From: Mycolicibacterium hodleri
GTDB lineage: Bacteria; Actinomycetota; Actinomycetes; Mycobacteriales; Mycobacteriaceae
DNA: 64,000 nucleotides
Reading direction: 5' to 3'
Assembly: GCF_025822245.1 (NCBI RefSeq)
Contig: NZ_JACKTL010000033.1
Location: forward strand, 360,435 to 424,434
Shown: positions 46,450-56,517 of the stretch, in pieces
Position numbering within the stretch: position 1 is the first letter of the stretch
How the letters are laid out: each line of letters begins with the position of its first letter
The notes under the pieces: generated by a model
Seen by the model: the letters and a program-made list of their open reading frames with translations, nothing else
Told to the model about the DNA's origin: nothing
Database searches by the model: none
Made by a program: the position numbers and the translations under genes

Positions 46450-48125
46450 GTCTGGGCGTCGTCTGCCGCCTGGTTGAGTTCGCGTTCGCGTTGGATGCGG
46501 CTGGCGCGGTCCTGGGCGCGGGTGGTCGTGCGGCGCGGCATGGTCAGCCCCGACGCGGGACGTCCTGGAACGCCGCTCGCCTCAACGCTTCTGGTGGGTT
46601 CGGATAGTTCGGGGAACAGTAGTCGGCTGCCCGGGGTCGTGGTGTGGGTGCGGTCGTCGGGTGCGGTCCACACGATGGTGCCGTCGTCGAGTTGTTGATC
46701 CCGCCAACCACTCTCACCGGCCCAGAACGTCTTCAGCAAGTGGTGTCGACGGCACAGGCATTTCAGGTTGGACGCCGCCGTCGGCCCGCAGGGCCACGGG
46801 ATGCTGTGGTCGACGTCGCAGTGGGTGGCGGCCACACGGCAGCCCGGGAAGCGGCACGTCAGGTCGCGGCAGCGCACGAAGTCGGCCAACTTCTTCGACG
46901 GTCGGTAGCGGGGTTCCGGTGGGGCTTGCCCGGGGTGCACGATCGGGGTGATGGTGGCTCCGAGCGTGGCCCGGCACGCGATCGCCCCGGGCAGGAACTG
47001 CCCACCCATCATCGCCGCCGGCCGAATGGTGGCCAGCCGTCCCGGGGTGGGGGTGAGGGCCTCGGTCAGGGTCAGCTCGCGCAGCGGCTTGCCGAACATC
47101 GCCGGCGGTTCGCCGTCGAGGGCGGTGCGTTCGTCGGCGGGAGCCGGGGTGGCCGGGGTGTCGGCCGACTCCTGTGCCGCGGCAGCCTGGTTGGCTGTCG
47201 CAGCGTCGTCGGTGGAGTCGCTGTCGTCGGTGGGGGTATCGTCCGACCCCTCGAACCCATCGGACCCATCAGGCGCCGGCGCAGGCGGCGGTGGTGGTGC
47301 AGGTGGCGCTGGCGGCCGCTCGTCGAGGGTGTCCGCGCTGGCGATGACGTAGACCACCACCCCCGTCGAGGGCGGGTTGTGCGCGGCGGGGCAGTCCTCG
47401 GTCCCACAGAGGCAGGCCAGGCGGTCCGCCCCGTGGGACAGCGCACCCATCGCATCGGAGCGACGCTGATCCAGGGTGCGGGGGTCGGCCGGGCAGACGG
47501 TGCGGGCCAACGCGTCGACCCGGGCGTCGAACGCCTTCGCGTCGTGAGCGAACAACGTCGCAAAGACCGTCGCCATCCCGCTGCCGTCCTCGTCCCCGAT
47601 CTCCACCGACCGGCCCCGGGCCCGGGTCTCGGTGCGGATCACCGCCTGCGGGTCGACCTGGGCGACGAACCCGTCGATCGTCTTCTCCAGCGTCGCCACC
47701 GACATGGGTTCCCGGGCGCTCAACGCCGCCGCCAGCATGGCGTCGAGAGCGTGGAGGGCGTCGGGGTCGACGACCAGCGCACCGCGCTGCACCACCGTCC
47801 GCACCAACTGATAAGTGATGAGCCCCTCGGCGAACACCGCGGCAACCTTGGGGAACCGCTCGTGCAAAGCCACGGCGACCAACAACTGGTTGGACGCGGC
47901 CCCGGTGGTGATCCGCAGGACCGCCCCTATGTGGGCGGCGACGAAGTCCCAGGTGTCGGTGCACCACAGGTCCCGCTCCTCGGACCCCTCGGCGGCGGAA
48001 GCCTCGTCGAACATGGCGGCCATCACGGCGACCTTGCGGGCACACGCGGCCGACTCCGCCCGCGACCACGCCTCCACCGCACCGGCACCCGAAGTGTCGG
48101 TAGCGATGGACAATGACTCGAACAT
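46410..48125 (-). CDS. DUF222/HNH endonuclease (13E12 repeat family)
   Basis: A 571-residue protein of the mycobacterial 13E12 family. The N-terminal helical DUF222 domain covers about 30-240 (SVATLEKTIDGFVAQVDPQA). A low-complexity Pro/Ala/Asp-rich insert runs from about 275 to 345. The HNH domain (about 425-475) contains CRFPGCRVAATHCDVDHSIPW followed by NLKCLCRRHHLLKTFW: two CxxxxC/CxxC metal pairs and the H-H catalytic pair. These genes occur in multiple copies in mycobacterial genomes and are associated with repeat or prophage integration sites; biochemical function is largely unknown. No inverted repeats or att sites were found nearby. Confidence 0.85.
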   Translation of the reverse strand: MFESLSIATDTSGAGAVEAWSRAESAACARKVAVMAAMFDEASAAEGSEERDLWCTDTWDFVAAHIGAVLRITTGAASNQLLVAVALHERFPKVAAVFAEGLITYQLVRTVVQRGALVVDPDALHALDAMLAAALSAREPMSVATLEKTIDGFVAQVDPQAVIRTETRARGRSVEIGDEDGSGMATVFATLFAHDAKAFDARVDALARTVCPADPRTLDQRRSDAMGALSHGADRLACLCGTEDCPAAHNPPSTGVVVYVIASADTLDERPPAPPAPPPPPAPAPDGSDGFEGSDDTPTDDSDSTDDAATANQAAAAQESADTPATPAPADERTALDGEPPAMFGKPLRELTLTEALTPTPGRLATIRPAAMMGGQFLPGAIACRATLGATITPIVHPGQAPPEPRYRPSKKLADFVRCRDLTCRFPGCRVAATHCDVDHSIPWPCGPTAASNLKCLCRRHHLLKTFWAGESGWRDQQLDDGTIVWTAPDDRTHTTTPGSRLLFPELSEPTRSVEASGVPGRPASGLTMPRRTTTRAQDRASRIQRERELNQAADDAQTYTAPAGAPPRSA

Positions 48126-48223
48126 GCATTCGAATCTACTCGTGAACTACGACACGCAACAGGTGTCAAGCGCAGCCTGTGGATAACTCCGAAAGCGTCA
48201 GTGGCGCTAGATGTTTGGGTGAT

Positions 48224-48643
48224 TCAAGCGACGAAGCGCGCGCGCACTTCGGGCGCTGGCAGCGCGCACGAATCCACCCTGCCGAACACCCGGTAGCGGA
48301 TGGCTGCGAAGCGGTCGTACAGCCCGTCCCGGACCGGCGCCGGGATCACCCGGGCCGCCGCCCCGAGCGCCTGCCACGGGCCACCGAGATACCGGGCCAC
48401 CCGGAGGGCCGCCTCCGAGCGCACGGACACGTGCTCGTCGGCACTCTCCGGGTTCTCGACGTAGACGACCGAGTCCACGCCCGCCAACTCCGGATGGCGT
48501 TGCAGCACAGCGGCACCGAAGTCGCTGTCGAGCGCGGCGAACCGCATCTCGCCTCGCCGGTCCACGCGCAGGACGAACTGCACGGCGCCGTCACAGAAGC
48601 CGCACGTGCCGTCGTAGAGCAGGATGGCCGGGTTGTTCGTCAT
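48224..48643 (-). CDS. DCC-family thiol-disulfide oxidoreductase (DUF393)
   Basis: A 139-residue DUF393 protein with a thioredoxin-like fold. The family signature is YDGTCGFCDGAVQFVLR at residues about 10-26, with the CxxC pair Cys14 and Cys17. A conserved DRFAAIRYRVFGR element near the C-terminus is also typical. The family is predicted to exchange thiols and disulfides; partners are unknown. It lies 29 nt after the acyl-CoA dehydrogenase on the same strand, the last gene of a long minus-strand unit. Confidence 0.87.
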   Translation of the reverse strand: MTNNPAILLYDGTCGFCDGAVQFVLRVDRRGEMRFAALDSDFGAAVLQRHPELAGVDSVVYVENPESADEHVSVRSEAALRVARYLGGPWQALGAAARVIPAPVRDGLYDRFAAIRYRVFGRVDSCALPAPEVRARFVA

Positions 48644-48672
48644 ACTTCAGGTCTACCCCCTTTCGGCGGGAC

Positions 48673-49812
48673 CTACGTTGTGAGACTGCGCGCAATCACC
48701 AGACGCTGAATCTGGTTGGTGCCCTCGAAGATTTGCGTGATCTTGGCCTCGCGCATGTAGCGCTCCACGCGGTAGTCGCGCGTGTAGCCGGCGCCGCCGA
48801 AGACCTGTACGGCGTCGGTCGTGACCTTCATCGCCGCGTCGGTGGCCACCAACTTCGCCACGCTCGCCTGCGTCGAGTACGTCTGGCCGAGGTCGCGGCG
48901 CCGCGCCGCGTCCAGGTAGGTGGCCCTGGCGCTGCCCACGGCAGCGGCCATGTCGGCGAGCAGGAAGCCCAGGCCCTGGTGGTCGACGATCTTGCGGCCG
49001 AACGTCGTTCGCTCGTTGGCGTACCGGCATGCGTCGTCCAACGCGGCCTGCGCGATGCCCGTGGCCACCGCCGCGATGCCCAGTCGGCCGGCGTCGAGCG
49101 CGCTGAAGGCGATCTGCAACCCCTGGCCCTCGGCGCCGATGCGGCGGTCGGCGTCGACCACGGCGTCGTCGTAGAACGCCGTCGTCGTCGGGATGGCGGC
49201 CAGGCCCATCTTCTCCTCGGGCTTGCCGAAGCTCAGCCCGGGCAGGTCGCCTGGCACCAGGAAGCACGAAATGCCCCGCGATCCCTCACCCGTGCGAGCG
49301 AACAGCGTGTAGAAGTCCGCGACGCCGCCGTGGGTGATCCACGACTTGGTCCCGTTCAACGCGTATCCGCCGTCGGTGGGCACCGCCGCGCACCGTAGCG
49401 CGGCGGCATCGGATCCGGCCTGTGGTTCCGACAGGCTGTAGGCACCGATTCGGTTGCCCGACAGCATGTCTGGGAGCCAGCGCCGCTTTTGCTCGTCGGT
49501 GCCGAACGCCAACAACGGGTGCGACGACAGGCTGTGCACGCTGACCGCGACGGCCACGGCGGCCCAACGGGCGGCGATCTCCTCGAGCACCTGGAGGTAG
49601 ACCTCGTAGGGCTGCCCGCCGCCACCCCACTCCTCGGGCTGCGGCAGGCTGAGCAGCCCCGCGGCGCCCAGTTGGGCGAACACTCCGTCGGGATAGGTCT
49701 CGGTGCGCTCGTGCTCGTCGACGATTGGATCCAGGAGCTTGTCGGCGACGTCGCGGGTCAGGGCGATCAGTTCGGCGGCCTCGTCGGAGGGGAGTAGGCG
49801 GTCGACCGACAT
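48673..49812 (-). CDS. Acyl-CoA dehydrogenase (short-chain/isobutyryl type)
   Basis: A 379-residue acyl-CoA dehydrogenase. Motifs: AYSLSEPQAGSDAAAL (FAD loop), LNGTKSWITHGG, the dimer/FAD motif QVFGGAGYTRDYRVERYMRD, and the catalytic Glu in ITQIFEGTNQIQR. It is of the size and type of short-chain or branched-chain acyl-CoA dehydrogenases that pass electrons to ETF. The start is ATG 49812 (MSVDRLLPSDEAAEL) with an AGGAG Shine-Dalgarno; the open frame that continues upstream is not coding. It follows the EamA gene by 11 nt. Confidence 0.91.
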   Translation of the reverse strand: MSVDRLLPSDEAAELIALTRDVADKLLDPIVDEHERTETYPDGVFAQLGAAGLLSLPQPEEWGGGGQPYEVYLQVLEEIAARWAAVAVAVSVHSLSSHPLLAFGTDEQKRRWLPDMLSGNRIGAYSLSEPQAGSDAAALRCAAVPTDGGYALNGTKSWITHGGVADFYTLFARTGEGSRGISCFLVPGDLPGLSFGKPEEKMGLAAIPTTTAFYDDAVVDADRRIGAEGQGLQIAFSALDAGRLGIAAVATGIAQAALDDACRYANERTTFGRKIVDHQGLGFLLADMAAAVGSARATYLDAARRRDLGQTYSTQASVAKLVATDAAMKVTTDAVQVFGGAGYTRDYRVERYMREAKITQIFEGTNQIQRLVIARSLTT

Positions 49813-49823
49813 GGTTGCATCTC

Positions 49824-50693
49824 CTAGTTTCGCGTTTCGCCAACTGTATCGCCGCGTTCCGCGCTGACCACGAGCGCAGCCATCACCAGCGCGATCCCGG
49901 CAACTTCGGCAATCGTCGGCCGCTGCGCCAGCGCGACGGCACCGACGACGGCGGCCGTCGCCGGCAGCAGTGCCAGCAGCAGCGCGAATCGGGCGCGGCC
50001 CATCCGCCGCAGCACCACCTGGTCGAGTCCGTACGGCACGGCCGTCGACAGCACGCCGACCGCGGCGCCCAGCGCCCAGGTGCGTGGGTTGGCGAACACC
50101 GAGGCGTCGTCGGTCAGTTGGCCGATCAACATGGGCGCGGCGAGCACCACGGCGGCGACGGTCATCCCGACGGCCAGCGAGTCCAGCCCCGAACCCGCGT
50201 CGGCGACCCGCTTGCCGATGAGCACGTACCCGGCCCACAGCGCCGCGGCCAGCAGCGCGAAGCCCACGCCAGCCGGGTCGACGCCCAGTTGCACCCCGGC
50301 CACCAGGACGACGCCGACGACCGCAAGGAGGACGGCGACCAGGTCCCGGCCGCGTCGCGACCCCAGCACGGCCACCGCCACCGGGCCGAGGAACTCGACC
50401 GCCACTGCGGTGCCGAGGGGGATGCGGGCGATCGCCTCGAAGAACGTCACGTTCATGGCGACCGTGACGACGCCGAAGCCGGCCGCCGCGACCAACGAGC
50501 GACGGGTCCAGCGCGTCCGCCACGGCCGCCGCCAGGCGAGCAGCGCCACGGCGGCCGCCGCCGCCCGAAGCCACGCCACCGCCGCCGGATCGGTGGTCTC
50601 GAACAGGAACACCGCGACGGCGGCCCCGACGTACTGCGACACGGCACCGACGACGAAGAACAGCGGCATCGACCACGCGGGCACGCGGGTCAC
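49824..50693 (-). CDS. EamA/RhtA-type drug-metabolite exporter
   Basis: A 289-residue membrane protein with ten predicted helices in two five-helix EamA repeats (second repeat from about residue 140, GFALLAAALWAGYVLIGKRV). The first repeat contains AVEFLGPVAVAV, characteristic of the RhtA/YbiF branch that exports threonine, homoserine or related compounds. The GTG at 50693 lies 9 nt after pntB, so it is co-transcribed with the transhydrogenase. Substrate unknown. Confidence 0.86.
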   Translation of the reverse strand: MTRVPAWSMPLFFVVGAVSQYVGAAVAVFLFETTDPAAVAWLRAAAAAVALLAWRRPWRTRWTRRSLVAAAGFGVVTVAMNVTFFEAIARIPLGTAVAVEFLGPVAVAVLGSRRGRDLVAVLLAVVGVVLVAGVQLGVDPAGVGFALLAAALWAGYVLIGKRVADAGSGLDSLAVGMTVAAVVLAAPMLIGQLTDDASVFANPRTWALGAAVGVLSTAVPYGLDQVVLRRMGRARFALLLALLPATAAVVGAVALAQRPTIAEVAGIALVMAALVVSAERGDTVGETRN

Positions 50694-50702
50694 GACGACG
50701 AG

Positions 50703-52124
50703 CTACAGCGCGGCGTTGATGGCGTCGACGCGGTCCTTGGCGTCGCCGAAGAGCATCTGGGTGTTCTCGCGGAAGAACAGGGGGTTCTGCACGCCGGCGT
50801 AACCCGATGCCATGGAGCGTTTGAACACGATCACGTTGTCGGCGTTCCACACCGTGAGGACCGGCATGCCGGCGATCGGGCTGGAGGGGTCTTCGGAGGC
50901 CGCCGGGTTGACGGTGTCGTTGGCCCCGATGACCAGGACGACGGAGGTGTCGTCGAAGTCGTCGTTGATCTCGTCCATCTCCAGCACGATGTCGTAGGGC
51001 ACCTTCGCCTCGGCCAGCAGCACGTTCATGTGCCCGGGCAGGCGGCCGGCGACGGGGTGGATGCCGAAGCGGACGTTGACCCCGCGCTCGCGGAGCTTGC
51101 GGGTCAGGTCGGCGACGCCGTACTGGGCTTGGGCGACGGCCATGCCGTAGCCGGGGGTGATGATCACCGAGCTGGCCGAGTTGAGCAGTTCGGCGGCGCC
51201 GTCGGCGGTGATCTCGCGGTGCTCGCCGTAGTCCTTGTCCTCGGCGGGCCCGGCCTCGATGCCGAAGCCGCCGGCGATGACGGAGATGAAGGACCGGTTC
51301 ATCGCCTTGCACATGATGTAGGACAGGTAGGCACCGGAGGAGCCGACGAGCGCGCCGGTGACGATCAGCAGGTCGTTGGACAGCAGGAAGCCCGAGGCTG
51401 CGGCGGCCCAGCCGGAGTAGCTGTTGAGCATCGAGACCACCACGGGCATGTCGCCGCCGCCGATGGAGGCGACCAGGTGCCAGCCCAGCAGCAGGGCCAG
51501 CACGGTGACGACGATCAGCAGCCACAGCGCCGGGCTGATGACGAACCACACGGTGAGCGCGACGAACACCACCAGCGCGCCGACGTTGAGGAAGTTCTTG
51601 CCGGGCAACATCAACGGGGTCGACTTGATCCGCGCCGAGAGCTTGAGGTTGGCCACGATCGACCCGGTGAAGGTGACCGCACCGATGAACACCCCGATGA
51701 AGACTTCGGCGGAGTGGATGCCGAGCAGGTTCTGCCCGTCCAGGACGGCGGCCTCGGCGCCGGCGAGGTCGCCCTCGACGTGCAGGTAGCCGTTCCAGCC
51801 GACCAGCACCGCGGCCAGGCCGACGAAGCTGTGCAGCAGCGCGATCAGTTCGGGCATCCCGGTCATCTCGACCACGCGGGCGCGCCACAGACCGATCGCG
51901 GCACCGATGGCCATGGCGCCGACCAGCAGGGCGATGCCCAGGGGCTCGATGTGGCGGCTGATCGCCAGGGCGATGGTGGCGACCAGCGCCACCGCCATCC
52001 CGGCCATGCCGAAGGTGTTTCCGGCCCTCGACGTTTCGTGCTTGGACAGCCCGGCCAGGGCCATGATGAACAGCAGGGCCGCGACGACGTAGGCCGCGGT
52101 GGCAGTGGTCTCCAGGGTGAACAT
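50703..52124 (-). CDS. pntB: NAD(P) transhydrogenase beta subunit
   Basis: A 473-residue beta subunit. About nine TM helices occupy residues 1-265 (the dII proton channel), and the soluble NADP(H)-binding domain dIII follows (about 290-473). In d[18 protein letters not shown] is the NADP-binding loop, [21 protein letters not shown] and [12 protein letters not shown] are hallmark motifs. With PntA it couples proton entry to hydride transfer from NADH to NADP+, supplying NADPH for lipid synthesis. The start is 3 nt after the pntA stop. Confidence 0.95.
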   Translation of the reverse strand: MFTLETTATAAYVVAALLFIMALAGLSKHETSRAGNTFGMAGMAVALVATIALAISRHIEPLGIALLVGAMAIGAAIGLWRARVVEMTGMPELIALLHSFVGLAAVLVGWNGYLHVEGDLAGAEAAVLDGQNLLGIHSAEVFIGVFIGAVTFTGSIVANLKLSARIKSTPLMLPGKNFLNVGALVVFVALTVWFVISPALWLLIVVTVLALLLGWHLVASIGGGDMPVVVSMLNSYSGWAAAASGFLLSNDLLIVTGALVGSSGAYLSYIMCKAMNRSFISVIAGGFGIEAGPAEDKDYGEHREITADGAAELLNSASSVIITPGYGMAVAQAQYGVADLTRKLRERGVNVRFGIHPVAGRLPGHMNVLLAEAKVPYDIVLEMDEINDDFDDTSVVLVIGANDTVNPAASEDPSSPIAGMPVLTVWNADNVIVFKRSMASGYAGVQNPLFFRENTQMLFGDAKDRVDAINAAL

Positions 52125-52127
52125 GGC

Positions 52128-53651
52128 TTAGCTCCTCGAGAACATGGCGAGCATGCGACGCGTCACCGCGAAGCCGCCGAAGACGTTGATGCTGGCCAGC
52201 AGGATCGCGACGGCAGCGAGGGACGTCACCACGGGGTCGCCATGGCCGATCTGCAGCAGGGCACCGACGACGATGATCCCGGAGATCGCGTTGGTCACCG
52301 ACATCAGCGGGGTGTGCAGCGCGTGGTGCACGTGCCCGATGACGTAGTAGCCGATCACGATCGCCAGCGCGAAGACCGTCAGGTGCACCTGCAGTGCGGC
52401 CGGGGACAGTGCGATGAGCACGAACAGCACCGCGGCGGCGGCGAAGGTGATGCCCAGCCGGCGACCCGCGGTCATCGGCTCCTTGACGGGCTTGGGCTCG
52501 ACCGGGGCGGTGACGGCGGCGGCGGGGGCCGCCGAGACTTGCACCGGGGGTGGCGGCCAGGTGATCTCGCCGTCGCGCACCACGGTCACCGACCGCTGCA
52601 CGACGTCCTCGAAGTCCAGTCGAAGTTCGCCGTCCTTCTCCGGGGTGAGCAGCTTGAGCAGGTTGACCAGGTTGGTGCCGTAGAGCTGGGACGCCGTCGC
52701 GGGCAGTCGCCCGGCGAGGTCGGTGTAGCCGATGATCGTCACGCCGTTGTCGGTGACGACGGCCTGGTCCTTCACGGTGCCCTCGACGTTGCCGCCGTTG
52801 GCCGCGGCCATGTCGACGATCACGCTGCCGGGCTTCATCGAGGCGACCATCTCGGCGGTGATGATGCGCGGCGCGGGGCGGCCGGGGATCAGCGCGGTGG
52901 TGATGATGATGTCGACGTCGCCGGCCTGCTCGGCGTACAGCGCCGCCTCGCGGGCCTTGTAGTCCTCGCCCATCTCCTTGGCGTAGCCGGTGGCCGAGAC
53001 CTCCGCGGCCTCCTTGTCCACGTAGAGGTACTCCCCGCCGAGGGACTTGACCTGGTCGGCGACCTCGGGTCGCGGGTCGGTGGCCCGCACGACGGCGCCC
53101 ATGCTGCCCGCCGCGCCGATGGCGGCCAGCCCGGCCACGCCGGCGCCGACGACGAGCACCTTCGCCGGGGGGACCTTGCCCGCCGCGGTGACCTGTCCGG
53201 TGAAGAACCGGCCGAAGGCGTGCGCGGACTCCACGACGGCGCGGTACCCGGCGATGTTGGCCATCGAGGACAGCACGTCCAGTGACTGCGCCCGGGAGAT
53301 GCGGGGGACGGCGTCCATCGCCAACACCGTGATGGGCCGGGTGGCCAGCGCCTCGAGCAGTTCGGGCTTGAGCGCCGGGGAGATCAGGCCGACCAGGGTC
53401 GCCCCGTCGCGCAGGGCGGCGATCTCGTCGTCGTTGGGTGCGTTGACCTTGAGGACTACCTGGGCTCCCCAGGGATCCCCGATACCGGCGCCTGCCTCGA
53501 CGTACGCGGCGTCGGAGAAGCTGGACGCGGCGCCCGCACCGGACTCCACGACCACGGAGTAGCCCAGTTTGAGGAGTTGGCCGACGGTCTGCGGTGTGGC
53601 GGCGACACGCGTCTCACCCGCGTGAGACTCGCGCGGAATCCCGATCTGCAT
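52128..53651 (-). CDS. pntA: NAD(P) transhydrogenase alpha subunit, fused form
   Basis: A 507-residue alpha subunit. Domain dI (about 1-385) resembles alanine dehydrogenase, starts [17 protein letters not shown], and carries the NAD loop [21 protein letters not shown] and [21 protein letters not shown] Pro/Ala linker (about 388-412) leads to three or four TM helices of dII (about 420-507). The length and continuity show the single-gene, E. coli-like form, whereas M. tuberculosis has pntAa and pntAb as separate genes as I recall. ATG 53651 is chosen; upstream codons in the same frame are non-coding. It is 20 nt after the PrsW gene. Confidence 0.94.
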   Translation of the reverse strand: MQIGIPRESHAGETRVAATPQTVGQLLKLGYSVVVESGAGAASSFSDAAYVEAGAGIGDPWGAQVVLKVNAPNDDEIAALRDGATLVGLISPALKPELLEALATRPITVLAMDAVPRISRAQSLDVLSSMANIAGYRAVVESAHAFGRFFTGQVTAAGKVPPAKVLVVGAGVAGLAAIGAAGSMGAVVRATDPRPEVADQVKSLGGEYLYVDKEAAEVSATGYAKEMGEDYKAREAALYAEQAGDVDIIITTALIPGRPAPRIITAEMVASMKPGSVIVDMAAANGGNVEGTVKDQAVVTDNGVTIIGYTDLAGRLPATASQLYGTNLVNLLKLLTPEKDGELRLDFEDVVQRSVTVVRDGEITWPPPPVQVSAAPAAAVTAPVEPKPVKEPMTAGRRLGITFAAAAVLFVLIALSPAALQVHLTVFALAIVIGYYVIGHVHHALHTPLMSVTNAISGIIVVGALLQIGHGDPVVTSLAAVAILLASINVFGGFAVTRRMLAMFSRS

Positions 53652-53671
53652 CCGAAGAGTCTCGCATTTGC

Positions 53672-54763
53672 TCACCGTGCAGTTGCGCACACCTCGTCCG
53701 TGGCGATGCGGTCCAGCGCCCAGCGCTGCTGAGCCGCGACGGCCCGCTTCGCCGCTCGGCCGCCCGTCCGACGGGCCTGTTTGCGCAGCGCGCGTCGTCG
53801 GCGGCCGGTGGGCAGTGAGTCCAGCACGGCCGCGTCCACCTCGGCCAGCGGCACCGCGTCGCGTCGCGTCGCGATGCACTCGACGACCCGTCGGCGCTCG
53901 TAGCGGAGCAGCACGAGCACCGCGGTGACGAACACGGCGATGTTCACGGCGAACTTCCATAACACGCTGAGAACCGGACCGTCCCAGACGAAGTGCATGA
54001 AGGACGCGCTGGCCAGCAACACGACGGCGACGGCGACGCGACGCAGCCGAGACCAGCCGACGTCGTTGCGGAACGTCGGAAGCAACAGCAGGACGCCGAC
54101 GGCCGCCAGCCCGGTGTAGGCCCAATGCGCGGGCACCGACGTCAGCGCGCGCACCAGCAGGCTGCCACCGGCACCGCTGGTGTCGGAGTCCAGGCTGCCG
54201 ATCGCATCGTTGGTGGCGTACGTGAGGTCTTCGGCGATGTCGAAGCCGAAGCCGACGAACATGCCGACCAGGAGGGCGTGCGAGATCCGGTTGAACACCG
54301 AGGCGCAGAGCACCAGGACGACCGCGGCGCACATCGCCTTCGCGGCTTCCTCGACGAATGGCGCCGTCAACGCCGCCGACCAATCGGCGTAGGTGTCGGG
54401 TTCCAGATAGCGGGCCAGGATCTGCCCCATCTCGTCGTTGCCCTGCAGGGCCATGGCGAGCGCGGTGCTGGCGCCCAGCGCCGAACCGGCCACCAGCCCC
54501 TGCTTGTACTGGCGGACGCTGCGGAAGGGGTCGCAGGCGAACATCAACCACACCAGGAAGGCCATCAGCGCCAACCACGCGGGGGCCAGGACCAGCTGCG
54601 CGGAGAACGTCTCGTGGAACGCCTGACCGTAGTGGGTCAGCACGAACAGAATTCCGACGAGCAGGGTGACTGCGTACAGCCAGAAGACAGCCGACTCGGG
54701 GCGGTAGACGACGGCCGGTCGCAACCTCGTGCCCTGGGGCGTGTCCAGGAGGTCGGCGGTCAT
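53672..54763 (-). CDS. PrsW-family intramembrane protease-like protein
   Basis: A 363-residue polytopic protein with about eight helices. The PrsW signatures are present: Glu138-Glu139-xx-Lys142 in [24 protein letters not shown] with Glu178, and downstream histidines in SVPAHWAY and SFMHFVWDG, all expected at the active site of this glutamic-type membrane protease family. The C-terminus (about 300-363) is a basic cytosolic tail. In Bacillus, PrsW cleaves an anti-sigma factor; the substrate here is unknown. ATG 54763 overlaps the upstream secreted-protein gene by ATGA. Confidence 0.85.
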   Translation of the reverse strand: MTADLLDTPQGTRLRPAVVYRPESAVFWLYAVTLLVGILFVLTHYGQAFHETFSAQLVLAPAWLALMAFLVWLMFACDPFRSVRQYKQGLVAGSALGASTALAMALQGNDEMGQILARYLEPDTYADWSAALTAPFVEEAAKAMCAAVVLVLCASVFNRISHALLVGMFVGFGFDIAEDLTYATNDAIGSLDSDTSGAGGSLLVRALTSVPAHWAYTGLAAVGVLLLLPTFRNDVGWSRLRRVAVAVVLLASASFMHFVWDGPVLSVLWKFAVNIAVFVTAVLVLLRYERRRVVECIATRRDAVPLAEVDAAVLDSLPTGRRRRALRKQARRTGGRAAKRAVAAQQRWALDRIATDEVCATAR

Positions 54764-55302
54764 GACTGCTCCCTGGTGAACGGTGCGACGACGTCGGCGA
54801 TGGTGGGGGTCGACTCCCGGTTGCCGCCGAGGGCGATCACCGACACCATGACGTCGTCGTCGGACAGATAGGCGCAGGAACCCGTGGCCTGGTCGGTGAG
54901 GGCGACGCACGTGTCACCGGACAGCGAGCCGTCGGCGGTCGCGATCCTTCCCCCGTCGAGGGTGGTGTGGACGTCGTCCACCCGGTTGGACCGCATCAGC
55001 CGCTTGGCAACGGCTTGGGGATCCCGGCCGTCGAGGTCGTAGAGCTGGACGAACACGGCCCCACCGTCACCGCGGAGGATGGCCTGGTCACCGAGATTCT
55101 GGACCTGCCAACCGTCGGGTGCGGCGATGGCGACCGCCGCTCCCTCGACACTCGTCAGGGTCATGACATCGGCGGATTCGGCAGTCTCCCAGACCGTTTC
55201 CGGCAACCACGAGTTGACCAGCGTCGGCACGCCGGGCACGGCGATCAGGCCGACGGCCAGGGCCAGGGCCGGTCCGCGCTCCTTCAGTTTCGTCCTCACC
55301 AC
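54760..55302 (-). CDS. Membrane-anchored or secreted protein of unknown function
   Basis: A 180-residue protein with one N-terminal hydrophobic segment ([20 protein letters not shown], about 11-31) and an extracytoplasmic domain of roughly 145 residues. The latter has beta-rich features ([31 protein letters not shown]) and two cysteines ([15 protein letters not shown]) that could form a disulfide. It resembles mycobacterial exported proteins of unknown function. GTG 55302 follows a -10 by 8 nt, suggesting a leaderless message. Translational coupling to the PrsW gene (ATGA) makes it a possible PrsW partner or substrate (inference). Confidence 0.7.
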   Translation of the reverse strand: MVRTKLKERGPALALAVGLIAVPGVPTLVNSWLPETVWETAESADVMTLTSVEGAAVAIAAPDGWQVQNLGDQAILRGDGGAVFVQLYDLDGRDPQAVAKRLMRSNRVDDVHTTLDGGRIATADGSLSGDTCVALTDQATGSCAYLSDDDVMVSVIALGGNRESTPTIADVVAPFTREQS

Positions 55303-55316
55303 GATCGGTCAATGTA
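55303..55316 (-). promoter_or_regulatory. Leaderless promoter of the secreted-protein/PrsW/pnt unit
   Basis: On the minus strand a TACATT -10 (55316-55311) lies 8 nt before the GTG start at 55302, with no Shine-Dalgarno. It would drive the secreted protein, PrsW, pntA and possibly everything down to 48224, since all gaps are under 30 nt. Confidence 0.45.
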
Positions 55317-55322
55317 GTGCGG

Positions 55323-55341
55323 GCGAGCCGAGTTTGCTCGC
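55323..55341 (-). terminator. Short hairpin after the CorA-like gene
   Basis: GCGAGC pairs with GCTCGC around a 7-nt loop, 28 nt past the corA stop. It could end the corA transcript just before the next promoter. The stem is short, and no T-run follows. Confidence 0.35.
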
Positions 55342-55368
55342 AAATGTGACGGTCACGTCAAATAAAGT

Positions 55369-56373
55369 TCATAGCCAGTCTCGCTTGCGGAACATGACGT
55401 ACAGGATGACCACCAGGAGCACGATCACCGCGGAGCTGGCGACGAAGCCCGCGACGGTGTTGATGCCGGGGTATTCGACGTTCTGGCCGTAGAAGCCGGT
55501 GACGGCCGTGGGAACGGCGATGATCGCCGCCCACCCGGTCAGCTTCTTCATCACCGTGTTCAACCGGGCGTCCTGCAGTGACAGGTTCGTCTCGAACACG
55601 GTGGTGACCATGTCGCGCAGCGACTCCGTCCACTCCGAGGCGCGCAGCACGTGGTCGTACAGGTCGTCGTATAGCGGATTGAGCTCGGGCGAGGTCTTCG
55701 AGTCCAGCCGCCGGCTCTTGATGGCGCTGACGACTTCCCGCATCGGCAGCACCACCCGGCGCAGCTCGACGAGGTCCTTGCGGTAGCGGAAGGTGCGTCG
55801 CTGCAACCCCCGCCTGGGACCGCTCTCGTCGAACAACTCGTCCTCGAGCGACTCGATGCCGTCGTCGAGGCTCTGCACGGCGTCGAAGTGTCCGTCCACC
55901 ACGACGTCGAGCAGGCCGTGCACCAGCGCCCCGACGCCGTACTGCTGCCCGCCGAGCTCGTCGAACCGTTGGGAGACGTCGTCCATGGCGAAGCCGGGGT
56001 CGTCGCCCGCCAACGGTGGCAGGCGCACCGTGATGAGGCCGCGGGGCAGTACGAATGCCGAAATGCGGTGCTTCACCAGCGTCGAGGTCGAGTCGTCGAC
56101 CGCGTCGATCATCTGAATCGCGTAGACGGTGAAGAACGTGTGCGTGCGGTAGACGGTCGCCTTGGTGCGCTCGTTGGGTGCGGTCGAGTCCTCGACCGCC
56201 CACATGTTGAGCGTGAGCTCCTCGGCCAGGGCGGCGAGCGTCTCGTGGTCGGGGTCGTAGATGTCGGCCCAGACCAGAGTGTCCTCGGAGCCGAGGCAGT
56301 CCGAAATGGCCGAGAACGTGAAGCCCTCCACCGGTTCTCCCCGAACCCACATCCGTCCGCGCACTTCGGTCAT
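55369..56373 (-). CDS. corA: CorA-family divalent cation transporter with GQN motif
   Basis: A 334-residue CorA-type channel protein. A cytosolic alpha/beta N-terminal domain and a long coiled region (about 130-265) precede two C-terminal TM helices (about 272-290 and 305-325). The pore signature between them is YGQNVEYPG, with Gln where classical CorA has Met (GMN). GxN variants occur in the wider CorA/ZntB family and can change ion preference. The protein ends in a basic tail RKRDWL. ATG 56373 (MTEVRGRMWVRG) is chosen; the open frame extends upstream without coding character. The likely substrate is Mg2+, Co2+ or another divalent ion. Confidence 0.85.
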   Translation of the reverse strand: MTEVRGRMWVRGEPVEGFTFSAISDCLGSEDTLVWADIYDPDHETLAALAEELTLNMWAVEDSTAPNERTKATVYRTHTFFTVYAIQMIDAVDDSTSTLVKHRISAFVLPRGLITVRLPPLAGDDPGFAMDDVSQRFDELGGQQYGVGALVHGLLDVVVDGHFDAVQSLDDGIESLEDELFDESGPRRGLQRRTFRYRKDLVELRRVVLPMREVVSAIKSRRLDSKTSPELNPLYDDLYDHVLRASEWTESLRDMVTTVFETNLSLQDARLNTVMKKLTGWAAIIAVPTAVTGFYGQNVEYPGINTVAGFVASSAVIVLLVVILYVMFRKRDWL

Positions 56374-56517
56374 GGCGCCATCATCCCGCAGCGGCCTGGC
56401 ATCTCGGTTGGGCACCGATCCCGCATCGACATCCACGGGCCTGGTGCAATCGCGGCGACGTGGCCCCACGATGGCGAGCAGTGAATTGACGTGCTCGACG
56501 AAGGGAGGGCTGCTGCG

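Noticed and set aside
46410..48125. Intact mobile element around the HNH gene
   Set aside because: No terminal inverted repeats, target duplications, integrase or tRNA attachment site were seen on either side.
48673..51888. A 1071-residue frame including the acyl-CoA dehydrogenase
   Set aside because: Upstream of ATG 49812 the translation is Arg/Gly-rich and opposes the intact EamA and pntB frames.
55345..55357. CRP-like site (TGTGAC-G-GTCAC)
   Set aside because: The arms are separated by too few bases for the N6 spacing of mycobacterial CRP sites.
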